From the NCBI GenBank assembly GCA_947581855.1, contig CANPVZ010000005.1, forward strand, positions 62,001 to 126,000: 64,000 nucleotides of DNA, written 5' to 3'. Source of the DNA: an uncultured Phocaeicola sp. GTDB lineage: Bacteria > Bacteroidota > Bacteroidia > Bacteroidales > Bacteroidaceae. The notes below the pieces were generated by a model. It did no database searches and was not told where the DNA came from. It saw only the letters and a list, made by a program, of their open reading frames with translations. Position 1 is the stretch's first letter. Every line of letters starts with the position of its first letter. A program made the translations under genes and the position numbers. Below, piece after piece: positions 9,777 through 18,849 of the stretch.

Positions 9777-10772
9777 TTATTCTCCCTTCCATGTGGCAAT
9801 CTGAGCCTTTTCATCGTTAGTTAACAGTATTATTTGTTTATCGTACACATTTGCCATATGAGATATATCTATGTTAGGGATATATTTGCATAATAAATTC
9901 CCATTCCAATCGAATTTCCATATCTCTTTCTTTTTCTTTTCCTTATTTCTTTTTATGTTGACATCCATTAATATATAAATACAAGAATCCAATATGGCAA
10001 GATCTTTGGCCCCCGAAATAAAGGAAGGTGATAAACTGACTCTGCTGGATATTCCTTTGTCAGTGTATTCATATTCATAAGGCGATAATAGAATTTCTTT
10101 TTTTAATATAAAATTTCCTTTTTCGTCGTGGTCGTATATACTTAGTGTATGAGAATCCACCATGGCCAAACCCTGATCTTTGGAGTAGGCGTATCCACGT
10201 ATTTGATGAAACATTCTTTTCACATCTATGGATAAATCATGTTCTTTATGCCAGAACATCGGATAGTTGCCAAATTTTGAAATGATTTCCCCCTTTGCAT
10301 TTAATACCATAAAGCGGTAGTCTTGGAACATTCCTGAGCATACATACATGGAATCCGTTAAAGGAAATAGTAAACTGACTTCTTGAGGCACTCTTATGTT
10401 CTTATGCAATTCAACAGAATCTGTTCTGAAACTTGTTTTGTATAAAGTCTGTTGCGGTCGTGAGAAGAGACATAGGGAATCTTCTTGGATAAACAAATAC
10501 AATGGTGAAAGTAATTCGTTGGGTCCATTTCCTTTTACGCCTATTTTTGTAAGCAGTTTTTTGTTCCTTAATGAATAACAATGTACCAACGAATCTCCGT
10601 AAAAGTCATTGATATACAATAGAGAATCATAGGTCAGTATTTGGAGGGGCATCCCTATCATATCATCTGATAAAGATTCGCTATTTAAGAATATTGATTT
10701 GGTGGGAATATTCTTTTCCTTCTGTGAACACCCGAAAAGAAATAATAAAAATAGAATATATATATATTTCAT
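9777..10772 (-). CDS. 6-bladed beta-propeller-type lipoprotein
   Basis: A 331-residue predicted lipoprotein. The start at 10772 gives an ideal lipoprotein signal, MKYIYILFLLFLFGCS, with Cys near residue 15; the longer frame adds 15 unrelated residues. The body has repeated short beta-strand segments such as GNGPNELLSP and FDWNGNLLCKYIP, as in the BF3164-like/TolB-like propeller lipoproteins of Bacteroides. It is predicted to be anchored in an outer or inner membrane leaflet facing the periplasm or surface. It follows the NVEALA gene at 10841-11068 with a 68-base gap, the same order as the pair at 13576-14966. Its ligand is unknown. Confidence 0.8.
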   Translation of the reverse strand: MKYIYILFLLFLFGCSQKEKNIPTKSIFLNSESLSDDMIGMPLQILTYDSLLYINDFYGDSLVHCYSLRNKKLLTKIGVKGNGPNELLSPLYLFIQEDSLCLFSRPQQTLYKTSFRTDSVELHKNIRVPQEVSLLFPLTDSMYVCSGMFQDYRFMVLNAKGEIISKFGNYPMFWHKEHDLSIDVKRMFHQIRGYAYSKDQGLAMVDSHTLSIYDHDEKGNFILKKEILLSPYEYEYTDKGISSRVSLSPSFISGAKDLAILDSCIYILMDVNIKRNKEKKKKEIWKFDWNGNLLCKYIPNIDISHMANVYDKQIILLTNDEKAQIATWKGE

Positions 10773-10840
10773 GATTGTTTGTTTTTTAGGATTCCATGCC
10801 AGTGCAAAATCTGACATGGAATCCTTTGAATTACAATTTG

Positions 10841-11068
10841 TTATTCTTCATAAAAAAGATGCACAGTATTCCCAACAATAATCCTTGCACATTCTGTTGA
10901 ACCACCTGGACACTCTTTCGCATTACTATCCTCATTTCTTGCAATTGCTTCTATATTTTCTAATGCAATATTAGATAAAGTAAAAGATTGTTTTTGTGAA
11001 TTATATGCAACAACTACTGCTACAGCAATTACTGTAACTACTCCAATATATTTGTATACTTTTTTCAT
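10841..11068 (-). CDS. NVEALA family small exported protein (copy A)
   Basis: A 75-residue protein starting MKKVYKYI, followed by a hydrophobic export segment to about residue 22. The family motif appears as ENIEAIARNEDS near residues 37-48. The tail is short and has two cysteines (KECPGGSTECARI). The NVEALA family is known only as short Bacteroidales proteins of unknown function. The conserved front and variable cysteine-bearing tail resemble a leader/core split of a secreted peptide; that is inference. It lies upstream of a propeller lipoprotein gene. Confidence 0.85.
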   Translation of the reverse strand: MKKVYKYIGVVTVIAVAVVVAYNSQKQSFTLSNIALENIEAIARNEDSNAKECPGGSTECARIIVGNTVHLFYEE

Positions 11069-11349
11069 ATTTATAATTTTTTAATGATTAATGTTATTGT
11101 ACATATTGATTTTTCGTCTTTAAATATCCTAACAAGGATAAAAACATTTTTTATTTATAAGGTTCGCTGTTCTTCTTTCCACAACAAAACATTTATTGTT
11201 TCCATAAAATAAATTACCCTTGCATTGGTCTAACCCTCCTTTCTTTTAGATAGGAATTTTGGGAGTAAAGCTACATCAAAAAAGCCCTTCTAAAACTTGT
11301 TGATAAGGACCTTTACTCCTTTTTTTCCTTTAGTTTATATTCTTGTTCA

Positions 11350-11492
11350 TTATCTCGCACAGCCTTTTATATGTAACTGAACCGGACTATTCCCGGTATT
11401 ACAGTAGAGACTGATAGTTTTATTAATTTGTTCAGCATGTTCGGCGGTATAGGTTACTTTCAGCGAAGGAGCCTTTTCCGGTCTGACAGATT
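11350..11492 (-). pseudogene. 3' remnant of a DUF1573 lipoprotein gene
   Basis: The minus strand encodes about 47 residues, SVRPEKAPSLKVTY through HIKGCAR and stop, nearly identical to the C-terminus of the DUF1573 gene at 15201-16070 (PVRPGKTLSLKVTY to HVKGRAR). Nothing upstream of it is homologous: the reading frame breaks abruptly at the 3' end of the transglutaminase-like gene. The roughly 180 bases downstream also resemble the DNA after the intact copy, so this marks a segmental duplication joint. Confidence 0.85.
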
Positions 11493-11499
11493 GTTGTGT

Positions 11500-13452
11500 T
11501 TATTCCCATATTTGTTGCCTCTGCTTATAAAGAAATATACGTTCCTCTTTTCCTTTCGTACGATTCCTCAATAAGAAAATGGCGTTGGACGGAGCATTTT
11601 CATAAACTAAAGAAAAGTTATGAGCCTTTTTTCGTCCTAACGAAATCCATTTCATATCGTAATAAAACAATTCGTATTCGTTACCGGGGAGGATATAGTT
11701 GTTATCATTTTTGGCATAGAGAATAAAATGTGTCAACTGCTGTGCTTTACCCAAATCCAGTCCTATACTGTATCCTTCTTCTATGCTTCCAAGCGGAGTG
11801 AACGTATCACCATCGAAGCAACTTTCAGGGTGAGTGGCCTTTTCACTGAAACAAGTTCCGCTTAAGTGTTGTGAGCCGTTCCAACATTCCAGTTCTGTAA
11901 TGGGAACCTTGCAATTTTCGGGAACAGCAATGCGGAAATAACGATAAGTTTTTGGCTGTTTTAGAGTTATCTTCGTATGGAATCCGGGAGTGGCGGCCAG
12001 CGTGTCCAATAGTTCTTTTTTCCTAAAATCTTTTTGGAAACTGCCCTCTATCCTACTGCCTATGAATCGGGTCCACGTATTCAGGAAGTTCCCAGCTAAC
12101 GGATATTTCCGTGTCAGAATGAGTTTCTGTCTGTTCATCGTGTCTGGTATAAAGTCTTTTTTCTGTCCGTTCATCCATAAAAATGGTTGCCCGATAGGTT
12201 TCATGCTCCCCTCTTTATACACCACAGGTAGATAAACAACCGAATCTCCCATATTCTCGAATAATGCCTCTCTCCTCCTCATTTTAGCGTAAGCTACGGG
12301 TTCCCAGTCCTTACCTGTAGCGAAACAGCAGAGATAGGCGTAAGCTGTTTCGGCATGGGAATGAATAGAAATGGTACCTGTCATCTTGTATGCTCCCGAA
12401 ACATCCATCCGGAAAGGATTTACGAATTTGGGAACAAGCGTCCACTCCCAGTCCAGCTTCTCCGGCAACTCTTGCAGGGCATACATGGTTCGCTGGATCT
12501 TGGCATATCTCTTCTTGAACTTTTCATCCGCAGGATAGTCTTTTTTTGCTTGTTTGTTTACTTTGAATGAAGATGCGTCCAGGGGATTATGTTGCCGAGC
12601 GATACTGTCGTTTCCATAAACGGTAAATGTCCCTTCATTTGTCACCATGGCTACCCACGAATGACCGGTTTGGCTGTAATTAGCCCAACGGTTCACATTG
12701 TCTATTGCTGCCGGAATACCCACTGCCCTCAATACACTTCCCAGCAGAACGCAACGTTGTATGCAGGTAGCACGTCTTTGGCGTTTCAAATCCAACACAT
12801 TGATGATGTGCGTTACATCGGAGCTGCTGCTTCCCACTTGTTTCCATACTTTAGCTTGAATGATGGCAAACGCCCGTTTCATCTCTTTTTCTCCGGCAAT
12901 AAGCGGATAATATTCTTTGTATAAGCTGTCTCTCCATCCGATAGACGGCAACATCTCATTTTGGAAACGATATGGCAGGATATAGTGGCAGAAAGTTTCA
13001 AAATCCACTTCGCTTTTCCAAGCTGAAGCTTGCCATGTAGCGAATGCTTTTTCGATGTTGTCTATCAGGAAATCTGTCGATAACGTCTTTGCGTCATATC
13101 GACTATCTGTATTTTTACTTCCCCTTTCCGAAGCTTCTTTCCAAAGCCTGTTGATGACCGGCATGTTCAATACCACCGTATCTGTGTAATGATGTATCTT
13201 GTTCTGGAATAGTTCTAACGCTTCACTCTGTACGGAATAATGCCCGTTCATATTGGCAATAAGAAAACGGGCCGCCTCCAATTTAAGATTATTCGTCTGC
13301 TCCTTCTCATAGTGGTGTAGTACAGCTTCCAATGCAATGGAATTATTTTCCGCTTCTTGTAACGTAGCCTCTATTTTCATCTCTTGTAAATTGTTACAAG
13401 AAGTGAAAGCGATGGTTGTAAGGATGGCAAGCAGAATTGAGATAGACTTCAT
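11500..13452 (-). CDS. Transglutaminase-like lipoprotein with C-terminal discoidin-like domain
   Basis: A 650-residue predicted lipoprotein (signal ends AFTSCNN). An N-terminal helical region leads to a transglutaminase-like core near residues 215-285: RRATCIQRCVLLGS supplies the candidate nucleophile Cys, GIPAAIDNV the usual middle motif and TGHSWVAMV the His. The C-terminal part (about 500-640) resembles an F5/8 or discoidin fold, with CFDGDTFTPLG and IGLDLGKAQQL. Such Bacteroidales proteins are thought to act on peptides or glycans outside the cell, but the substrate is unknown. It sits between the two repeated NVEALA-propeller blocks and its 3' end abuts a truncated DUF1573 gene. Confidence 0.8.
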   Translation of the reverse strand: MKSISILLAILTTIAFTSCNNLQEMKIEATLQEAENNSIALEAVLHHYEKEQTNNLKLEAARFLIANMNGHYSVQSEALELFQNKIHHYTDTVVLNMPVINRLWKEASERGSKNTDSRYDAKTLSTDFLIDNIEKAFATWQASAWKSEVDFETFCHYILPYRFQNEMLPSIGWRDSLYKEYYPLIAGEKEMKRAFAIIQAKVWKQVGSSSSDVTHIINVLDLKRQRRATCIQRCVLLGSVLRAVGIPAAIDNVNRWANYSQTGHSWVAMVTNEGTFTVYGNDSIARQHNPLDASSFKVNKQAKKDYPADEKFKKRYAKIQRTMYALQELPEKLDWEWTLVPKFVNPFRMDVSGAYKMTGTISIHSHAETAYAYLCCFATGKDWEPVAYAKMRRREALFENMGDSVVYLPVVYKEGSMKPIGQPFLWMNGQKKDFIPDTMNRQKLILTRKYPLAGNFLNTWTRFIGSRIEGSFQKDFRKKELLDTLAATPGFHTKITLKQPKTYRYFRIAVPENCKVPITELECWNGSQHLSGTCFSEKATHPESCFDGDTFTPLGSIEEGYSIGLDLGKAQQLTHFILYAKNDNNYILPGNEYELFYYDMKWISLGRKKAHNFSLVYENAPSNAIFLLRNRTKGKEERIFLYKQRQQIWE

Positions 13453-13575
13453 GTTTTAGTGTTTGGAAGTATTAATTTCTTAAAATATTTATCACTCTCT
13501 TTATTTGAAATGGCTAGAAGTATTCTACACTTTATTTTAAATTGAACTCAAAAATAATAGGATTTACTTCTTTAT

Positions 13576-14625
13576 CTATGTTTGTTTAATATCGAAAGCG
13601 GCAATACAAAACTCAGGATTAACCCCTATCACATATACCCAATTGCTTTGGTAGTCTGCTGCTATACGGAAGATCGGTATGTTTACATCTATGATTTTTA
13701 CTACGTCCAAATTCTTATCATACACGAATATGTGATGCGGCGCATTGGAAAAAGGTCTACCGCTTTGTTTTCCTTTCTCTTTTCCTGATGCTGAAGGAGA
13801 TGTTTCTTTATCCCGTTCGATACTTACGATGTAATCTTTAGTTATTGCAACAGCTGTTGGAGCATATCGAGGTGTCTTACGGATAATCATTCTTCCTTGT
13901 GTAATCGTATAATCAATCTCCGAGAATTCTTTTTCTTTCTCCAAGACAAATTCTCTATCATTCCATTTATAGAGTGCCATATAAGATAATTGTCCGATAC
14001 TATGAAGCAATTTACCTGTATAGGGATTATATGCTACAGTTCCTTGCAATATCGAATAGCGGTTCGTAATGTTTTCCAAATTCTTTAACGGATAATTACC
14101 GAATGGGCATAACGTATCAGAAGAGGCAAGTATGAATGGCTGTATAGAATCAGGTGTAACATATATATCCTGACCATTGGAAAGAGAAAATAACGCTAGC
14201 CCCTGAAAGCGTTTGTCTAAAGGTATGACTTTCTTTCTAATTATACTGTCTTGAGCCAAACTGTCCAAAGCTATTTGTATCTTTTTTGCTCCATTCACGT
14301 CAAATACAGTCAGTTTTCTATTTGGAGCCCAGCAAATATTCGGCGTTACGGCTTCTTCTGGACTCCCTCCCATCATAGATAAAACCTTTATTTCCGATCC
14401 GTTATCCTTGTTTAATACATGCACTTCTCCAAGTCGGGCATCCATCCAAACTAATTCATGCTCATATATCAATAAATTGCCCGGCATGGAAGTAATTAAA
14501 GTATCCGAGATAATTTGCAATTGTGCCGTAGTGCGTTCTATTTCCTTTTTATCGTTCTTCTGAGCTTGTTCGCAGGATAACAAGAGAAGTAGAAGGGATA
14601 CATATTGGAATATATTTGTTTTCAT
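13576..14625 (-). CDS. 6-bladed beta-propeller-type lipoprotein
   Basis: A 349-residue predicted lipoprotein with signal MKTNIFQYVSLLLLLLSC, Cys near residue 18. Strand-rich repeats such as NLLIYEHELVWMDARLGEV, HIFVYDKNLDVVKII and NWVYVIGVNPEF fit the Bacteroides propeller lipoprotein group. It lies 86 bases downstream of an NVEALA gene. A fragment of a close paralogue is preserved at 9660-9765. The function is unknown; its pairing with NVEALA genes suggests it may bind or process the small protein. Confidence 0.8.
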   Translation of the reverse strand: MKTNIFQYVSLLLLLLSCEQAQKNDKKEIERTTAQLQIISDTLITSMPGNLLIYEHELVWMDARLGEVHVLNKDNGSEIKVLSMMGGSPEEAVTPNICWAPNRKLTVFDVNGAKKIQIALDSLAQDSIIRKKVIPLDKRFQGLALFSLSNGQDIYVTPDSIQPFILASSDTLCPFGNYPLKNLENITNRYSILQGTVAYNPYTGKLLHSIGQLSYMALYKWNDREFVLEKEKEFSEIDYTITQGRMIIRKTPRYAPTAVAITKDYIVSIERDKETSPSASGKEKGKQSGRPFSNAPHHIFVYDKNLDVVKIIDVNIPIFRIAADYQSNWVYVIGVNPEFCIAAFDIKQT

Positions 14626-14711
14626 TTATTTTTTTAGTTAAATATGCTTCTTTTGATTAAATATGCAAATGTACCTAATATGATATACTTGCATATAATT
14701 CATTATTCCAA

Positions 14712-14966
14712 TTAATCTCCTTTACAGAGGGAACAATAGCATTCAGATTCAGATTCATAAATATATTTTTTCCCATCTTTGTGACATTCTTTATAGCATA
14801 TAGTAGCATAACAAGCAGAACTGCCTGATTCACCATTTGCCAAAGCTTCGATATTTTCTACTGTAATATTTGATATAATAGAAGCCTTATTGTTCTTTAA
14901 ATTGTATGTAAAATCTCCGGTAATCGCTACTACTACTATTGCAATGTATTTATATATTTTCTTCAT
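14712..14966 (-). CDS. NVEALA family small exported protein (copy B, cysteine-rich)
   Basis: An 84-residue protein starting MKKIYKYI with a hydrophobic segment, then NITVENIEALANGES near residues 38-52. The tail of about 32 residues has seven cysteines (ACYATICYKEC and ECYCSLC), so it could form several disulfides after export. The front half closely matches copy A at 10841-11068 while the tails are unrelated. It precedes the propeller gene at 13576-14625. Confidence 0.85.
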   Translation of the reverse strand: MKKIYKYIAIVVVAITGDFTYNLKNNKASIISNITVENIEALANGESGSSACYATICYKECHKDGKKYIYESESECYCSLCKGD

Positions 14967-15200
14967 ATTCTTGATGTTTTAATAATTTATTTATTATACA
15001 TATTGATAAGTATTTTCGTTTATAATCTTTAGATATTCCGATAGGGATGAATCACTTTTTTCGTTGAATTTGCTGATCTTTTTTTCACAGCAAAACATCC
15101 ACTGTTTTCATAAATTAGATTACTTTTGCATCCGCTTACCCTCCTTTCTTTATAAATAGGAACTTTACTCCTTTTTTGCTTTAGTTTACATTCTTGTTTA

Positions 15201-16070
15201 TTATCTTGCACGGCCTTTTACATGTAACTGAACCGGGCTGTTTTCGGTATTACAGTAAAGGCTGATAGTTTTATTGATTTGTTCAGCATGTTCGGTGGCA
15301 TAGGTTACTTTCAGTGAAAGAGTCTTCCCAGGCCTGACAGGCTCTTTATCATATTTCACCTTAATGCAACCGCATGAAGTGGTTACATCGTGTATTACAA
15401 GCAGATTCTCTCCTATATTCTTTAGTTCAAAGGTAGCGGTTTGAGACTCCTCCCAAGGAAACTCTCCCAGATTGGCTTTCATTTTATCTATCGATATGGT
15501 AGTATTTACTAAAGATGCTTTGTCATTTTGCTTCTTTCCGGTGAGGATGGATAGATATAACTCTTTTACTTTGGGATTATGAATGGGATTGCCCATAGCT
15601 ACTACCTTGTTTTGTGCATCCAATAAGAATGTTTGGAAAGTGTAGTCTAACGGAAACCGATTCAGCCTGTTAAACTCATCTTTCAAATCTATACAAACCG
15701 GATAATCAAAAGCATCTCTTTTTAAAATGTAACGTAATTCTTTTAAATCTTTAGGATGAAAATAGAAAAGATACGGTGTGGGTTGTTCCGTTAATGAATC
15801 CGTTATGCGTATCAGCTCTTTCCATTCAAAAAGTTTTAGTTTACAGCTCATACAACCTATAGAATCTACATATGTTACTATACGATATTTGCCCTTTTCA
15901 TTGAAGATATTGATTGTATCTTTGCCGAATCGGGTAAAGACGGAATGAGCAGGAAAGTGTATTTCTTTTTCGTTCCATTCGGTTACTAAACGTGCAATTT
16001 TTTCTTCTGTAGATTCTTTGCAAGCAGAAAGAGTTATGGCTAATACAATATATATATAAATAATTTTCAT
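15201..16070 (-). CDS. DUF1573 lipoprotein with thioredoxin-like front domain
   Basis: A 289-residue predicted lipoprotein (signal MKIIYIYIVLAITLSAC). Residues about 45-175 resemble a thioredoxin-like fold with a CMSC motif in SIGCMSCKLKL; the C-terminal 100 residues are a DUF1573 Ig-like domain with TTSCGCIKV and VRPGKTLSLKVTY. DUF1573 proteins are surface or periplasmic proteins of unknown role in Bacteroidales. The CxxC could handle disulfides of neighbouring cysteine-bearing NVEALA peptides, which is inference. It lies 38 bases after the NVEALA gene at 16109-16336. A 47-residue relic of a second copy is at 11350-11492. Confidence 0.85.
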   Translation of the reverse strand: MKIIYIYIVLAITLSACKESTEEKIARLVTEWNEKEIHFPAHSVFTRFGKDTINIFNEKGKYRIVTYVDSIGCMSCKLKLFEWKELIRITDSLTEQPTPYLFYFHPKDLKELRYILKRDAFDYPVCIDLKDEFNRLNRFPLDYTFQTFLLDAQNKVVAMGNPIHNPKVKELYLSILTGKKQNDKASLVNTTISIDKMKANLGEFPWEESQTATFELKNIGENLLVIHDVTTSCGCIKVKYDKEPVRPGKTLSLKVTYATEHAEQINKTISLYCNTENSPVQLHVKGRAR

Positions 16071-16108
16071 CTTTTATACCTTAAGCTTTTCACAATATAA
16101 ATACTTTA

Positions 16109-16336
16109 TTATGGCAGAAAAATATATACTTTATTGGCTCTTGTGTCATTTGGACAATCAATGCTACCTTCTCCAATACACACATAATTGGAAGATCCCT
16201 CATTGGAAGCTAAAGCTTCAACGTTTTTAGTCACCCAATAGGATAAAATAAATAATTGTCTTTTGTGATTTTGTGGTCTTATATATATCATTAAAATAAT
16301 GATAAAAGTTACCATTAAACAGAATCTCTTCTTCAT
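16109..16336 (-). CDS. NVEALA family small exported protein (copy C)
   Basis: A 75-residue protein with a basic start MKKRF, a hydrophobic segment (about residues 6-19) and the exact family motif in TKNVEALASNEGSS near residues 36-49. The tail contains two cysteines (YVCIGEGSIDCPND). It is the first gene of the island's transcript order and is followed by the DUF1573 lipoprotein gene. A -7 box and a pair of direct repeats lie just upstream. Confidence 0.85.
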   Translation of the reverse strand: MKKRFCLMVTFIIILMIYIRPQNHKRQLFILSYWVTKNVEALASNEGSSNYVCIGEGSIDCPNDTRANKVYIFLP

Positions 16337-16364
16337 AATATATTTTCATTATTATAGTATTTTG

Positions 16365-16421
16365 CAAAAGTATAGGTGTTTTTCTGTAAAAAAGAAAAGC
16401 GAACGTTGCAAAAACGTTGCA
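16365..16421 (-). promoter_or_regulatory. NVEALA promoter with 11-bp-period direct repeats
   Basis: On the minus strand the -7 box TACTTTTG is at 16365-16372, about 29 bases from the ATG at 16336. No clear TTTG is seen at -33. Instead two identical 9-base repeats, TGCAACGTT, lie at 16402-16410 and 16413-16421, with an 11-base period. Repeats with this period are typical binding sites of OmpR/ToxR-type winged-helix activators, and such a regulator is encoded next door at 17149-18300. The link to that regulator is inference. Confidence 0.55.
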
Positions 16422-16439
16422 TTTGCTAATTTATATTAA

Positions 16440-17135
16440 CATAAGTTCGAAATAAGACAAAATAAAGCCAGTTGTCGGGCTTTGATAAGGTGTATATCAA
16501 TGGTGGGCTTTTTCTCTGCAGAATCTTGTCAGTCACTCATCTGCGAGTTTTTTATGTTATTTTTTACTTTTATGATTAGCTGTATATCCTTAACAAAGAG
16601 GTTTTCAAATAATGCTTCGTCCGATATAACCTTTGTCATCGTGCAGCTTCCCTTTTATATTTTTCAGGAACTTGCCTTGTCTTAACGGTTGCTGCTCATC
16701 CCACGTTCTCAGATGTAAACATAAGATTCAGGATTTGGCTCTTGTCATTAATAATCAGATGTAACTTGAATCCGAAGAATTAACCCATGGAGCATTTTCC
16801 ACGTTTGGCAAGTCTTTCGAAAGTCTGATGGAAACACACTTGGGAAACAGAAATTTTGGTGTTTGTAAAACATATTCCTTATAATAATGCTTGAAACATT
16901 TGAAATAGCCCGAATGGAATAGAATGAGGATAACCATAATCTCGGTATCACTCCAAGTATATATTTTTCCTGTCCGGATGCAAATTCTTTGCAAAAATCA
17001 TCCACCATACATAAATCTCTGTAACTTTAAATTTTGAGAACATAGTGATAACCGTTTAAATAGTATAATTGGATACTATAAATTAATACTTTTATTGCTA
17101 TATTCAATAAATCATACCTTATTTCGAACTCACGT
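16440..17135 (-). mobile_element. Degenerate IS982-family insertion sequence
   Basis: Terminal inverted repeats AGTTCGAAATAAG (16444-16456) and its complement (17118-17130) bound the element. An 8-base TATATTAA at 16432-16439 and 17136-17143 may be the target duplication. Minus-strand fragments match IS982 transposases: SDTEIMVILILFHSGY, KHYYKEYV, FKLHLIINDKSQILNLMFT and FLKNIKGKLHDDKGYIG. The coding region has several frameshifts and an internal deletion, so it cannot make an active enzyme. Confidence 0.85.
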
Positions 17136-17148
17136 TATATTAATATTC

Positions 17149-18300
17149 TTAGTCTTTTTGGTCTTCGTTTTTCTCTACAATAAGTTCGTAAGTTCCTTTT
17201 GTACATTTAATGCGCATATTTGTATTTCTAAGTTCTTTTCTTAGACGACAGACAACAGAACGCAAAGCTTCAGAAGTTACGAATTCCGTACCCCACACTT
17301 GTTTCTTCATTTCTTCGGTAGGCAAACTATATCCATCCGCACAAAAAAGAGCCTCCAGTACACGTCCTTCAATTGCAGTCAATTGTGAAACAGCCGAAGT
17401 TTCTGTATTCCAGATTCTTCTATTCAATGCATCATATACATAATTACCCCAATTATATTTTCTTGATTCCATGTTCTCCATCATATCGTTCTTCTTTTTA
17501 TAATTCTTGATTGGAAATTCATGCATAGACTTTATACTTAAAATAGGAATGACAAGTAATATACCAAACAGAATCCAGCTACGGTGTGGAGTAAGCATTA
17601 TAGAAATAATAGGAACCGAAACATATGCAACAAACTCATGCTCGTTGTTAACACCCACATTATAGGAAACGAGGCTGTTATTACGAGTCAATAACGAATG
17701 ATTTCCTGAACAAGCCTTTATTTTCTGTTCCTTTCTATATATCAAAGCAGTCTTCGCTTTTAAACCATGTTTTTCTATGTTTTTATTCCATTCTTTTAGA
17801 AGAGAGCTTAAGGCAAAGGGACAAGTTTCAAGAGAATAGGAATGTATGGACCGTTCATGAAGAGATGTCGTTATATTCCATTTATCGTTTATTGGATTTA
17901 TGGTATGGGTCTCTGTGCCTTCTTTACTATAAATTTGAACAATATTTCCTTTATGTCGGACATCTATTTTCATATGTATGGGGCCTACGGTCTCATTCAA
18001 CTTTCTACTTTGCTCTTGCATTTTATCTAACAAGGATGTTTTGAATATTGCCATCACATCTTGTTCTATTTGCTTTTTCTCCGAAAAGCATTCCATTACA
18101 TAGGCACATACTGGCAGAATCAGGAGAAGGAAATAAAGTCCGACAAATATTCTATGAGAGTTTGTGGAATTCATTATCTTTTGTTTGGGTGAGAACCTAA
18201 TTGTAACATAGCTTATGATGTTAACCAATTGTCTTTTTACAGATTGAGATTTTAAGGAGGAAACAATTAATCCATTTTTGTCATCATGTAATGTTTTCAT
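17149..18300 (-). CDS. ToxR-like membrane-anchored winged-helix regulator
   Basis: A 383-residue protein with two membrane segments (about residues 50-68 and 240-260), a periplasmic region of about 170 residues between them, and a C-terminal cytoplasmic winged-helix DNA-binding domain of the OmpR type (ALFCADGYSLPTEEMKKQVW, LRSVVCRLRKEL, KCTKGTYELIV). It would sense something outside the inner membrane and act directly on DNA. A -7-like TAAATTTG at 18323-18330 supports the start at 18300; a second possible start is the ATG at 18174, just before the first membrane segment. It is read in the same direction as the NVEALA island and is the obvious candidate regulator, but the IS remnant separates them. 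Confidence 0.8.
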   Translation of the reverse strand: MKTLHDDKNGLIVSSLKSQSVKRQLVNIISYVTIRFSPKQKIMNSTNSHRIFVGLYFLLLILPVCAYVMECFSEKKQIEQDVMAIFKTSLLDKMQEQSRKLNETVGPIHMKIDVRHKGNIVQIYSKEGTETHTINPINDKWNITTSLHERSIHSYSLETCPFALSSLLKEWNKNIEKHGLKAKTALIYRKEQKIKACSGNHSLLTRNNSLVSYNVGVNNEHEFVAYVSVPIISIMLTPHRSWILFGILLVIPILSIKSMHEFPIKNYKKKNDMMENMESRKYNWGNYVYDALNRRIWNTETSAVSQLTAIEGRVLEALFCADGYSLPTEEMKKQVWGTEFVTSEALRSVVCRLRKELRNTNMRIKCTKGTYELIVEKNEDQKD

Positions 18301-18689
18301 ATTTTTTTGTATTAGAACGGATCAAATTTAAGTATTTAAATACAGAAAAGATTATTAAAAATGATTCTTATTGTTTTCATTGTTGATTCGTATTTTAATG
18401 AATTGGATCACAAATTTACACATAAATTTCAATATTTATGTTAGTTTAATAGAGAAAACATGCCAAATTAGTAAATGATGGATGTAGTAGATATATTTAA
18501 TATATTACGAAGTTCAGTAAAAATATATTTTTGGATGATATCTTTTTAAAGTTAACTCTATTCGATGAGATATTTGTTACGTTCCCTAATATATTAAACT
18601 ATTGTTTCATATATTCGGACAAAGATCTTTGACTATGCTTTCAGATATTGTCTAATAGTCTATAACGAATTTTTGATTGGAAATAATGG

Positions 18690-18845
18690 ACAAAGAAATA
18701 AGTGTGGGTCTTTCTATCTCTTATCCGCTAAAGGTGACTCTCGAACTTAGTCTTACAGTACGAATAAAAAGAAACAACCCACACTTTTTCGGATATATAA
18801 TTTTACTATATATCAAAGCTATGGGCATTCTCTTTTTTCTTCTTG
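18690..18845 (-). repeat. Degenerate tandem unit of the promoter-led repeat
   Basis: This stretch resembles the repeat at 18850-18969: both contain CGAAAAAG, then CTTTTTATTC, then a TCGAG/TCGAA and TCAC block. Here AAGTGTGGGT pairs with ACCCACACTT about 70 bases apart, giving a possible 10-base closing stem on a minus-strand RNA. Similarity to the neighbouring unit is partial. Confidence 0.4.
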
Positions 18846-18849
18846 TACT

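Noticed and set aside
15029..15211. 60-codon frame upstream of NVEALA copy B
   Set aside because: It overlaps the leader region and the copy at 11.2 kb does not keep a start or the same end; a conserved leader explains it better than a gene.
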